The notes beneath the pieces are model-generated. The model saw only the letters and a list, made by a program, of their open reading frames with translations, searched no databases and was not told the DNA's origin. Source: UBA1206 sp045643125 (lineage in GTDB: Bacteria > Bacillota > Clostridia > Oscillospirales > CAG-382). Taken from it: DNA of 15,432 nt. Of the stretch, positions 1 through 6,033 are shown piece by piece. The first letter of the stretch is position 1. Every line of letters begins with the position of its first letter. The stretch spans positions 1 through 15,432 of the forward strand of contig JAZUKE010000068.1 of assembly GCA_045643125.1 (NCBI GenBank). Direction: 5' to 3'. The position numbers were made by a program, and so were the translations under genes.

Positions 1-22
1 CATAAATTCTGTGCTTTTTCAA

Positions 23-202
23 GTGAAATATCGGCTGTCGCCGATGTGAAATAATGCCTCGTACCTCGGCATTGTGAAATATCCTCGCTTCGCTTGGATG
101 TGAAATGAAATAAATCCCTCTCACGCCCGCAGGCATTTCACTGTCCGAAGGACAATTCCACGCGCGAAGCGCATTTCACAAATCCCGGCAGGGATTTATT
201 TC
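23..202. repeat. array of short palindromes separated by GTGAAAT heptamers
   Basis: GTGAAAT occurs directly at 23-29, 46-52, 74-80 and 100-106, and inverted as ATTTCAC at 135-141 and 173-179, with a one-base variant at 155-161. Between the copies sit small hairpins: 30-35 with 40-45, 53-58 with 68-73, a shorter one at 81-99, 142-154 (TGTCC GAA GGACA) and 162-172 (GCGC GAA GCGC). A 12 bp inverted repeat, GAAATAAATCCC at 107-118 and its complement at 191-202, encloses the inverted half. A competing hairpin (180-186 with 191-197) can also form. Each palindrome has a different sequence, but the separators are constant. No open frame covers the region. It sits directly downstream of the tRNA terminator. 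It may be a REP-like or hairpin-array repeat dispersed in the genome; that is inference. Confidence 0.75.
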
Positions 203-206
203 GTTG

Positions 207-234
207 AAAAAAGCACGCTTTCGCGTGCTTTTTT
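207..234 (-). terminator. rho-independent terminator of the tRNA gene
   Basis: The 8 bp stem AAGCACGC (211-218) pairs with GCGTGCTT (223-230) around a TTTC loop. It is flanked by AAAA and TTTT, so it works as a U-tailed terminator on either strand. On the minus strand it begins one base after the encoded CCA of the tRNA, so its main role is to end the tRNA transcript. Confidence 0.85.
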
Positions 235-235
235 C

Positions 236-312
236 TGGTCGGAGCGAGAGGATTTGAACCTCCGGCCTCTTGGTCCCGAACCAAGCGCTCTACCAAGCTG
301 AGCCACGCCCCG
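236..312 (-). tRNA. tRNA-Pro (anticodon CGG)
   Basis: Read on the minus strand this is a complete 77-nt cloverleaf. The acceptor stem CGGGGCG pairs with CGCTCCG (one G-U pair), the D arm is GCTC/GAGC, and the anticodon stem CTTGG/CCAAG holds the loop TTCGGGA. The T arm is GGAGG TTCAAAT CCTCT, the discriminator base is A, and CCA is encoded. The seven-base anticodon loop places CGG at positions 34-36, which reads the proline codon CCG. The first pair is C1-G72, unusual for most tRNAs but typical of bacterial tRNA-Pro, which supports the assignment. It is transcribed from its own promoter at 351-379. Confidence 0.95.
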
Positions 313-317
313 AAAAT

Positions 318-348
318 ATGACTGTGCGGATCACTTCCGCGCAGTCAT
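318..348 (-). terminator. hairpin between membrane-protein gene and tRNA; probable terminator of the upstream gene
   Basis: Thirteen positions (318-330) pair with 336-348 around a five-base loop. There is one mismatch on the minus-strand RNA (a G-T wobble when read on the plus strand). On the minus strand the hairpin is followed by ATATTTTC, a weak U tract. It lies 50 bases after the stop codon of the membrane protein, so it probably ends that transcript. The tRNA promoter's expected start (near 344-345) falls inside the first arm, so tRNA transcripts would carry only a shortened stem. Confidence 0.5.
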
Positions 349-350
349 TG

Positions 351-379
351 ATTATATATCAAAAATGCCGGTATGTCAA
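351..379 (-). promoter_or_regulatory. sigma-A promoter of the tRNA-Pro gene
   Basis: On the minus strand TTGACA (374-379) and TATAAT (351-356) are separated by exactly 17 bases. Both hexamers match the consensus perfectly, as expected for a stable-RNA promoter. The start site would be near 344-345, giving a 5' leader of about 32 bases before the mature tRNA. Confidence 0.85.
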
Positions 380-398
380 GAGCAAATTTGAATTTTAT

Positions 399-1244
399 TT
401 ATTTTTCATCGGATTTTTCTTTTGATGCAAGTTCCTCGCTCGTCATCTTCGTCACCGAATAGACGCGGGTGAAGACGTAAAACGCTATAACAAGGTCGTT
501 TGCGGAGAAAAGGACGTAGGAATCAATGACCGAATACAAGCCGAGCGTAAGTATAAGGTTGGGCAGCGCGAATATCATCATAAAGAACACGCACAGATAT
601 CCCGTTATGAGGTAATACCTCATCGAAGCGGCGCCGAAATCGGATTTGCCCTCGTAGACCATAAAGAGCATAAAGCAGATAAGGCTCAATATATGGAACA
701 CGAGCGCCGAATTGGACGGCATACTGTTCTGCTCGACGAAATCGACGATAAGCCGCAGTATAGCGTAAACACAGACGATGATGCGCATTACCGGAAGCGC
801 CGAACGTTTCATTCCGTTTTTGGAGATGGAAAGATAAAGAAACATCACGGACGCGCCGATCATCGCAAGGCAGACAAGGAATTTGCCGAAAGCGATACGG
901 TCGGTGGTTATATACTGATAGGAATAGTAAAGACCGATCGCAAGGAGCATAAACCCGCAGAGTGCCGACGAAAAGACGACGGGAGACGTTTCGAAATCTA
1001 TCATAGCGTTGGCTTTTTTGCCGAGATATATGCCGAGTACGATGAACGCCACGGTGAAGCACGCCGAGAAAACGACGAACGATATCGTTTCAATATTCTT
1101 TTCGATAAAATACACGTTTCCGGTGCTGATGTCGTTAATTTCAATGTTGTTTTCCATTACCCATATCCTGACAATGGAAAGCAGTACAGACACGGCAAAA
1201 ACGGTAAGTGCAGACAGCCGATATACCGAAATTCTCCGATTCAT
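399..1244 (-). CDS. predicted integral membrane protein, eight helices, function unknown
   Basis: This 281-residue protein is almost entirely hydrophobic helices. I count about eight membrane segments, near residues 9-29, 52-74, 86-108, 115-138, 150-168, 180-196, 208-230 and 245-262. A polar, possibly extracytoplasmic stretch at about 30-50 separates the first two, and the cytoplasmic tail is charged (EELASKEKSDEK). I see no catalytic or transport motif and cannot assign a family. The start at 1244 is supported by a strong site, GGAGG, nine bases upstream. The gene is monocistronic: it has its own promoter at 1275-1303 and a hairpin after its stop. It may be a small sensor or an orphan membrane protein of this lineage, but nothing in the neighbourhood indicates a role. 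Confidence 0.8.
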   Translation of the reverse strand: MNRRISVYRLSALTVFAVSVLLSIVRIWVMENNIEINDISTGNVYFIEKNIETISFVVFSACFTVAFIVLGIYLGKKANAMIDFETSPVVFSSALCGFMLLAIGLYYSYQYITTDRIAFGKFLVCLAMIGASVMFLYLSISKNGMKRSALPVMRIIVCVYAILRLIVDFVEQNSMPSNSALVFHILSLICFMLFMVYEGKSDFGAASMRYYLITGYLCVFFMMIFALPNLILTLGLYSVIDSYVLFSANDLVIAFYVFTRVYSVTKMTSEELASKEKSDEK

Positions 1245-1274
1245 CGTTTTTCCTCCGTTTGGAATTATGCGTAC

Positions 1275-1303
1275 ATTATACTACAAAGATATCGTTTTGT
1301 AAA
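1275..1303 (-). promoter_or_regulatory. promoter of the membrane-protein gene
   Basis: On the minus strand TTTACA (1298-1303) and a perfect TATAAT (1275-1280) are 17 bases apart. The expected start leaves a 5' UTR of about 25 bases containing the GGAGG site. It separates this gene from the VOC gene that ends at 1364. Confidence 0.75.
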
Positions 1304-1363
1304 TCGAATATGAGAAAATTTGCGAAATGTTCAAAATTTGTAATATTTTGAATATATTTGACG

Positions 1364-1750
1364 TTATTTCTCGGTGAAAAACTCGATCTCTTCGCCCATA
1401 GGACCACGGCAGAATGCGACACGGACCGGATAAACGGGGGTGGCTGCGATATTTATGTCGGCAGGCTCCATAATGATCTCATATCCCGCTTTTTTCACTT
1501 CGCCGATGCAGGCGTCAACGTTGTCGGTCCTGAACGCGATGTGGCGGATGACGCCTTGCGGCAGGTCTTCTTTGGCGTTTGCGATGACCTCGATATAGCT
1601 GTTGCCGGTATCAAACATAACTCCGTTGCCCCAATCGCGTTTGGGTTCAAGATCAAGCGTTTTGCCGTAAAATTCCTTTGTTTTTTCAAATTCCGCTTCC
1701 GTAGCGCATTTGATGCAGACGTGGTGGATGCCGTTGATGAGTTTTCCCAT
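1364..1750 (-). CDS. VOC family (glyoxalase/bleomycin-resistance-like) protein
   Basis: This 128-residue protein has the two beta-alpha-beta-beta-beta halves of the vicinal oxygen chelate fold. The first half opens with INGIHHVCIK (metal-ligand candidate H10) and ends with SYIEVI (E54). The second opens with VIRHIAFRTDNVD (H70) and ends with GEEIEFFTEK (E123). All four usual metal-ligand positions are therefore filled by His or Glu, which fits a metal-dependent lyase, isomerase or dioxygenase, but the substrate is unknown. The start at 1750 is preferred over an in-frame ATG at 1822 because GGAGGG lies eight bases before it, and the longer form would run into the preceding gene. It is the last gene of the purine operon, 25 bases after the glycosylase. 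No clear terminator follows. Confidence 0.88.
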   Translation of the reverse strand: MGKLINGIHHVCIKCATEAEFEKTKEFYGKTLDLEPKRDWGNGVMFDTGNSYIEVIANAKEDLPQGVIRHIAFRTDNVDACIGEVKKAGYEIIMEPADINIAATPVYPVRVAFCRGPMGEEIEFFTEK

Positions 1751-1775
1751 AATTATTCCCTCCGTATTATCCGAA

Positions 1776-2258
1776 TTATTTGTTTTGCATATTCTTTTTC
1801 CATACTTCCGCAAGCTTTTCAAACGTCATCGACGCGTTTGCGGGACTCGTTGATGGCAGTTTTACGGGAGTTATCCCTACAGACGGGAAAATGTATTTCA
1901 TATACGTTTCGTAAGATTTGCCGCCGTTACAGAAAACGGTTTGTATCTTTGCAGAATTGAGAATGATTTTTATATCGTTTGGAACGGCATTCCTTATGCT
2001 CATATCGGACGAGCCGGATATTTCGCATTCCGCTATCGTATCCCACAGGGCGACGTTGTTTTCCAAAAGAAAGTTCTTCTTTTCCTCAATGGTTTCCGGA
2101 ACACTTTTGCCGAAAACGCCGGCGATGACTCTCCAGAAACGGTTTTGCGGATGTGCGTAGAAAAACCGCTGTTCCCTTGATTTGACAGACGGAAACGATC
2201 CGAGGATGAGGATACGCGAATTTTCGTCATACACGGGCGGGATATTGTGAATTATCAT
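1776..2258 (-). CDS. DNA-deoxyinosine (hypoxanthine) glycosylase, UDG superfamily family 6
   Basis: This 160-residue single-domain protein of the uracil-DNA glycosylase fold would excise hypoxanthine, the deamination product of adenine, from DNA to start base-excision repair. The family signature is clear: LILGSFPSVKSREQRFFYAHPQNRFW spans residues 17-42 (quoted in parts: LILGSFPS, then HPQNRFW), LWD is at 71-73, and the second active-site loop LPSTSPANA is at 134-142. N39 lies in HPQNRFW. The archaeal HDG catalytic asparagine, as I recall it, is also residue 39. The start at 2258 is chosen because TAATG fuses the guanine deaminase stop to this ATG, suggesting translational coupling. An ATG at 2294 lies inside the upstream gene and adds a basic, non-conserved stretch. 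Its place beside two purine deaminases is functionally suggestive. Confidence 0.88.
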   Translation of the reverse strand: MIIHNIPPVYDENSRILILGSFPSVKSREQRFFYAHPQNRFWRVIAGVFGKSVPETIEEKKNFLLENNVALWDTIAECEISGSSDMSIRNAVPNDIKIILNSAKIQTVFCNGGKSYETYMKYIFPSVGITPVKLPSTSPANASMTFEKLAEVWKKNMQNK

Positions 2259-3535
2259 TACATCACTCTGTCGCCGCAAACGAATTTGCCGCATATACCG
2301 CCTCTGTCGTCAAGTCCGAGGTAGACGCTGCGTTCAAGTCTTTCGCGTACGTCAAGAGACTGCGGATGGGGAAGTGCGGAGTCGTCAAGCACGATCGCGT
2401 CGAAATCGTATCCTTTTTCAAGGCTTCCGACTTTGCCGAAGAATTCGCCGCCGCCCTTTGTGGCGTAATAGAATGCTTCCGAAAAGCGAAGCTGTTTTTT
2501 GGTATTATCTATGTAGCAGGTGTACAGATTCGACACCTGGATAGTATCTATTATCGCGTGGAACATAGATTCAGTGTGACCTCCGGCGACGTCGCTTGCA
2601 AGTCCCATTTTCATTCCGAGTTCTATATATTTCCGTACCGGGGCGATTCCGCTGACGAGGTTGGTGTTCGACGCCGGACAATGAGCAATGAAAACTCCGT
2701 TTGTTTTCATTTTTTCAACTTCCTTGTCGGGCGAATATACGCAATGCGCCATAATCGTTTTGGAATTGGTGCCGAACATACCGTATTTGTCGTAAACGTC
2801 GCCGTACGTTTCGCATTCGGGGAAAGCTTCGTTTACGATCCTTACTTCGTCAAGGTTTTCCGAAAGATGCGACTGCGTCGGGATGCGGTATTTCTCCGCT
2901 ATTTCATTCAACATTCCGAGAAGCTCGCGTGAGCAGGACGGAATGAAACGCGGCGTAAGTATCGGATGTACTTTGTCGTATTTGTCAAGCGTGTCTTCTA
3001 TCCACTTTACCGTTTCGGACGCAGAAAACGAGGCACTCTTTTCGCGCAGTCCGTCGGGAGCGTTGATATCCATATTCACACGTCCGACGTAAGCGCCGAT
3101 GCCGCAATCCGAAAGCTTCTTCATAAGCAGTTCGGTCGCGTCGGTATGTGCGGAGCCGAAAACGCAGGCGCGCGTAGTGGCGCTTTTTCTGATGGTTTCG
3201 GCGAATATGCCGTACGCTTTTTCGGCGTATTCAATGGACGCGAACTTGGTTTCTTCCGGGAAAGCGTGCTTGGTCAGCCACTCCATAAGCTGAACGTCAA
3301 CGTGCATACCGCGGAAAGCGAATTGAGGAGCGTGGATATGCAGATCGGTCATACCGGGGATAACGAGCTTTCCGCTGAAATCAATGACGGGGAGAGAAGC
3401 GTATTCGTTCGGTATCTTATCGTAAACTCCCGCCGAAACGCCGTCAACGCAGACAGCGTACGAAGACGGGAAGGTCTTTATTTCGTCCTTATCGGAGCTG
3501 TAACAAATATCGCCTTTAATAATAAAACTTTTCAT
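2258..3535 (-). CDS. guaD: guanine deaminase (amidohydrolase superfamily)
   Basis: This 425-residue zinc-dependent cytosolic enzyme would hydrolyse guanine to xanthine and ammonia. The amidohydrolase metal site is complete: the HxH motif H66-I-H68 in GMTDLHIHAPQFAFRG, H223 in QSHLSEN with E226, H264 in IMAHCVYSPD, and D315 in GLASDVAGG. The segments HAPQFAFRG, MEWLTKHAFPEE, TPRFIPSCS and HCPASNTNL are characteristic of the guanine deaminase subfamily rather than of cytosine deaminase or chlorohydrolases. Length is normal for the family. The ribosome binding site is weak (GAGAAA), and the gene starts 14 bases after the GtrA stop, consistent with readthrough within an operon. Its stop overlaps the start of the DNA glycosylase gene by one base. 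Confidence 0.93.
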   Translation of the reverse strand: MKSFIIKGDICYSSDKDEIKTFPSSYAVCVDGVSAGVYDKIPNEYASLPVIDFSGKLVIPGMTDLHIHAPQFAFRGMHVDVQLMEWLTKHAFPEETKFASIEYAEKAYGIFAETIRKSATTRACVFGSAHTDATELLMKKLSDCGIGAYVGRVNMDINAPDGLREKSASFSASETVKWIEDTLDKYDKVHPILTPRFIPSCSRELLGMLNEIAEKYRIPTQSHLSENLDEVRIVNEAFPECETYGDVYDKYGMFGTNSKTIMAHCVYSPDKEVEKMKTNGVFIAHCPASNTNLVSGIAPVRKYIELGMKMGLASDVAGGHTESMFHAIIDTIQVSNLYTCYIDNTKKQLRFSEAFYYATKGGGEFFGKVGSLEKGYDFDAIVLDDSALPHPQSLDVRERLERSVYLGLDDRGGICGKFVCGDRVM

Positions 3536-3549
3536 AAATTTTCTCGATT

Positions 3550-3951
3550 CTACTTTTTCTTTACTGCCGTATCGCAGGAATTACGGTAAACTACATAGCG
3601 CGTATAAAGATATTCAAGCACAAAATTCGATATCATCGTCACCGCAAGCACGATGTATTCGTTCACGCCTTTTCCCTCGGCAATGCCGCCGAGCCAATCC
3701 GAAAGCGGAGTGAATACCGCATAGAACGCCAGCACGAGCAGCATAGCTATTTTCACGTTGCTCGCCGACTGAAACGTGTATTTGCGGTTGACCGTGAAAT
3801 TCCACAGCACGGAAAGCAGCAGGCTTATGAGATACGACAGGGTGTATTTCCAGCCGAACACCTCATTGAACAATGTGAACGAGCCTATCTGTATCAATCC
3901 CGCACTGATGGATATGATAAGGAATTTGAATGCTCTGAGTGATTCTTTCAT
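3550..3951 (-). CDS. GtrA family membrane protein
   Basis: This 133-residue protein has four predicted helices (about 8-28, 35-54, 66-86 and 97-117). It carries the GtrA signature: GLIQIGSFTLFNE in the first helix region, SVLWNFTVNRKYTFQSA after the second, and an Arg/Tyr-rich end (YTRYVVYRN). GtrA proteins are linked to membrane translocation of lipid-linked sugars in cell-surface polysaccharide synthesis, but many members have no known partner. No glycosyltransferase is adjacent here, so its role in a purine-enzyme operon is unclear. The start at 3951 follows AAGGGG about ten bases upstream. That site lies inside a possible 21-codon frame ending seven bases before the start. Confidence 0.88.
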   Translation of the reverse strand: MKESLRAFKFLIISISAGLIQIGSFTLFNEVFGWKYTLSYLISLLLSVLWNFTVNRKYTFQSASNVKIAMLLVLAFYAVFTPLSDWLGGIAEGKGVNEYIVLAVTMISNFVLEYLYTRYVVYRNSCDTAVKKK

Positions 3952-3957
3952 AAACGT

Positions 3958-4023
3958 TCAACCCCTTTTTACGTTTAATTCGCAAAGTGCAGTGTATTCG
4001 CGCAGATACATTCCGCGCTTCAT
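3958..4023 (-). CDS. possible small ORF between the MATE and GtrA genes (21 residues)
   Basis: An ATG at 4023 with AGGGA eight bases upstream opens 21 codons ending in TGA at 3958-3960. The peptide starts MKRGMYLREY and ends NVKRG, with a basic, polar composition and one cysteine. It fills the otherwise empty gap between the MATE stop (4051) and the GtrA start (3951), and its last codons contain the GtrA ribosome binding site, so it could couple translation. I do not recognise it. The frame is short enough to arise by chance. Confidence 0.3.
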   Translation of the reverse strand: MKRGMYLREYTALCELNVKRG

Positions 4024-4050
4024 TTCGTTGATCCCTTCAAACGACCGATG

Positions 4051-5853
4051 TTATGATTTATTGTTTTCATAAGTGATCGTAATATTGTTCGTATCAAATG
4101 CGTGCGTGTACGTTATATTCTTGGCGGTCTTGCTCGTGATGCGGATGCCGAGATTGCTTACGGGGTCGCTGTCGTCCTCATTTATTTCAGCTATGCGTTT
4201 TGTAATATCAAAATGAGGGCAGTCGTCCCTTATACGCATAATGAGCGAATCCTCAAGCGCGACGACGCGCAGATCAATGATCGGATCTTTCTTTTTGTTC
4301 ATAGGGAATCCGTACCTGATAATATTCGACGCGATCTCTTCAAAGGTAAGCGACGATTGATAAGCGATCCGGGATTCGTACTTATGACCTTTGCAGAAAA
4401 GCTGTATCTGTTCGGAGGTGAACGCAACGTCATCTATATCACGAATATCAAGCGATATCACGTCTCCGGGATGAAGCTCGAAATAATCCGGCAGGCTCAG
4501 CAGATTGGATTTACCGATAAAGAATTTGCGGCATTTGATCTGATAGAATATATAAATTGCAGCCAGCGACATAAGGTCGCTTACGAGGAAGCTCGAAAGT
4601 ATACCGTATACTCCGAAGAATTTGCCGAGAATGAATGCGCTCAGAACGATCATTACAAGATTTGAAATGAAAATAAAGACGTTCATATTGACTTTTTTGA
4701 TGATCGCCTGAAGGTAATTGATCCTTGCCATAACAAGCGTATTCAATCCCGTTTGGAGACCGAGTATGATTATGGCAAAATTTACCATATCCAAAAGCTC
4801 GCCGCTTTCCGGCACATATATTTTCGCTATCATCTTTGAGAATACCACGAAGAATGCACAGACGACCGAATATATCACCGCCGTACTTTTCCATTGGTAT
4901 GACTTGACCTCGGAGATCGCTTCTTTGTTCACTTCGCCATAGAACAGCCCCGTAAGCAGCGACACGGCAGAGGTAATGCCTGTACCCATCACCCCTGCCA
5001 AGCCGTCAAGGTTGTTGCGGATGGAAAGTGCGCTCATTGCCATCGCTCCGCCATACGAAATGATGAGCGTGTTGAGCACCATTGGACGGATAACGTTGAT
5101 AAGCCTTCTCGTCGCCTTTTCGGTACCGTTTGAAAGCATACCGAAAAATTCTTTTGCTTTGAGTTTAGGCTTGACAAAGTGCAGCATTCTGTCTTTTTTG
5201 CGGAAATGCAGGCAAATATATGCAAAATTGATATAATACGCAAACGCTGTCGCAAGACCTATGCCGAGTATACCGAGTTTAAGATAAACGGCAAGAAGGT
5301 CGAATACGATGTCGGCGATCGAGCATATAACAGCTCCGCGCTGTATCTGCTTTCTTCCGCTGTCGATCTGTATTGCCGGGGTAAGGATGGCAACCATAAT
5401 AAGCGGAGGAATACCGACGCCTATGCCGAACAGATATTGCGATGCCGGAGCAACGATGGATTTCGCAGTGCCGGACGCACCGAGCAGGACCGCAAACGGC
5501 TTTGCAAAGATCAAAGTCGGTATGGCAATAAGCAGCGACATTATCGCTCCGAGAATAACGGAAGCGGAAAAGAATTGGTTGATGTCTTTTACCTTTCCTC
5601 TGCCGATAAGCTGTGAGCAGGTGACCTGCATACCGGTGGCGATCATACCGCTTACCACCCCGATAATGGGGAAAATGGGGTACGCTATTCCTTCGCCCGC
5701 CATTGCCTCCGGTCCGAGGAAACGGCTGATGATGATACCGTCGATAAACGCGGCGCCGACCTGCGAAAATTCAATTACCGCGCCCGTGAAAAGAAGCGAG
5801 CGGAACATATTGTCAACAAGCTTCCAGCGCGTGCTCTTTATTTTCTTTTTCAT
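4051..5853 (-). CDS. MATE family efflux transporter with C-terminal HATPase (RsbW-like) domain
   Basis: This protein has 600 residues, about 150 longer than an ordinary MATE exporter. Residues 1-440 form a typical two-bundle, twelve-helix MATE domain (for example EFSQVGAAFIDGIIISRFLG near 28-47 and the repeat half from about 235). MATE proteins expel cationic or organic compounds using Na+ or H+. Residues 455-600 look like a GHKL/anti-sigma-type ATP-binding domain: an N-box-like SLTFEEIASNIIRYGF (E506, N510), a G1-like IRDDCPHFDI (D543-D544) and a G2-like SNLGIRITSKTAKNI (G569). The usual glycine after the G1 aspartates is replaced by cysteine 545. The start at 5853 follows AAAGGTG. A 150-base structured leader precedes it, and the possible small ORF and GtrA follow. 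The substrate is unknown; a guanidinium-like or purine-related ligand is suggested only by context. Confidence 0.9.
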   Translation of the reverse strand: MKKKIKSTRWKLVDNMFRSLLFTGAVIEFSQVGAAFIDGIIISRFLGPEAMAGEGIAYPIFPIIGVVSGMIATGMQVTCSQLIGRGKVKDINQFFSASVILGAIMSLLIAIPTLIFAKPFAVLLGASGTAKSIVAPASQYLFGIGVGIPPLIMVAILTPAIQIDSGRKQIQRGAVICSIADIVFDLLAVYLKLGILGIGLATAFAYYINFAYICLHFRKKDRMLHFVKPKLKAKEFFGMLSNGTEKATRRLINVIRPMVLNTLIISYGGAMAMSALSIRNNLDGLAGVMGTGITSAVSLLTGLFYGEVNKEAISEVKSYQWKSTAVIYSVVCAFFVVFSKMIAKIYVPESGELLDMVNFAIIILGLQTGLNTLVMARINYLQAIIKKVNMNVFIFISNLVMIVLSAFILGKFFGVYGILSSFLVSDLMSLAAIYIFYQIKCRKFFIGKSNLLSLPDYFELHPGDVISLDIRDIDDVAFTSEQIQLFCKGHKYESRIAYQSSLTFEEIASNIIRYGFPMNKKKDPIIDLRVVALEDSLIMRIRDDCPHFDITKRIAEINEDDSDPVSNLGIRITSKTAKNITYTHAFDTNNITITYENNKS

Positions 5854-5902
5854 ACTGCACCTTTGAATTTCATTCTGTTTTTACGACAGCATTGTTGCGG
5901 AC

Positions 5903-5998
5903 GGCAAAAACAGGGTTCCGGCTTTACGCCCGGATAAGGCTATCGTACCGAAACCCATTGATTGCAGATCACGGGACGTTTTTGCCCTGTTTCAGTCA
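5903..5998 (-). ncRNA. structured 5' leader RNA with terminator/antiterminator, candidate riboswitch (possibly guanidine-IV, mepA motif)
   Basis: In the minus-strand RNA a terminator hairpin can form: GGGUUUCGG (5948-5956) with CCGGAACCC (5913-5921), nine pairs including one G-U, followed by UGUUUUUG. Two other hairpins exclude it. P1 at 5954-5975 pairs CCC and UGAU with AUCA and GGG and so uses the terminator's 5' arm. P2 at 5917-5934 pairs UCCGG with CCGGA around GCGUAAAG and so uses its 3' arm. A further GGCAAAAAC (5978-5986) can pair with the U tract GUUUUUGCC (5903-5911). Overlapping it, AAACAGGG (5985-5992) can pair with CCCUGUUU (5908-5915). This is the logic of a ligand-induced ON switch. 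Guanidine-IV RNAs are known before MATE genes in Clostridia and control transcription, which fits. I cannot confirm the conserved nucleotides, so the class is a hypothesis. Confidence 0.6.
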
Positions 5999-6004
5999 CA
6001 GATG

Positions 6005-6033
6005 AATATATTAATCAACGAATAAAGGCACAA
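6005..6033 (-). promoter_or_regulatory. probable promoter of the MATE leader and operon
   Basis: On the minus strand TATATT (6005-6010) is preceded after 17 bases by TTGTGC (6028-6033), inside the last codons of adenine deaminase. The -10 box matches five of six positions, but the -35 box only three. A start near 5998 would place the entire structured leader on this transcript. Readthrough from adenine deaminase would also pass through the leader's terminator. Confidence 0.5.

Noticed and set aside
23..202. CRISPR array
   Set aside because: The separators are only seven bases, change orientation midway, and the intervening sequences are self-complementary hairpins. No cas gene is present.
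1330..1352. AT-rich inverted repeat TTCAAAAT/ATTTTGAA after the VOC gene
   Set aside because: The stem is almost all A-T and lacks a U tract on the minus strand, so it is not a credible terminator. It may be chance in AT-rich intergenic DNA.
5880..6000. c-di-GMP (GEMM), TPP or classical purine aptamer in the MATE leader
   Set aside because: I looked for GACGCAAAGCC, CUGAGA and the purine three-way junction sequences. Only fragments such as GCGUAAAGCC appear, and not in the right order or fold.
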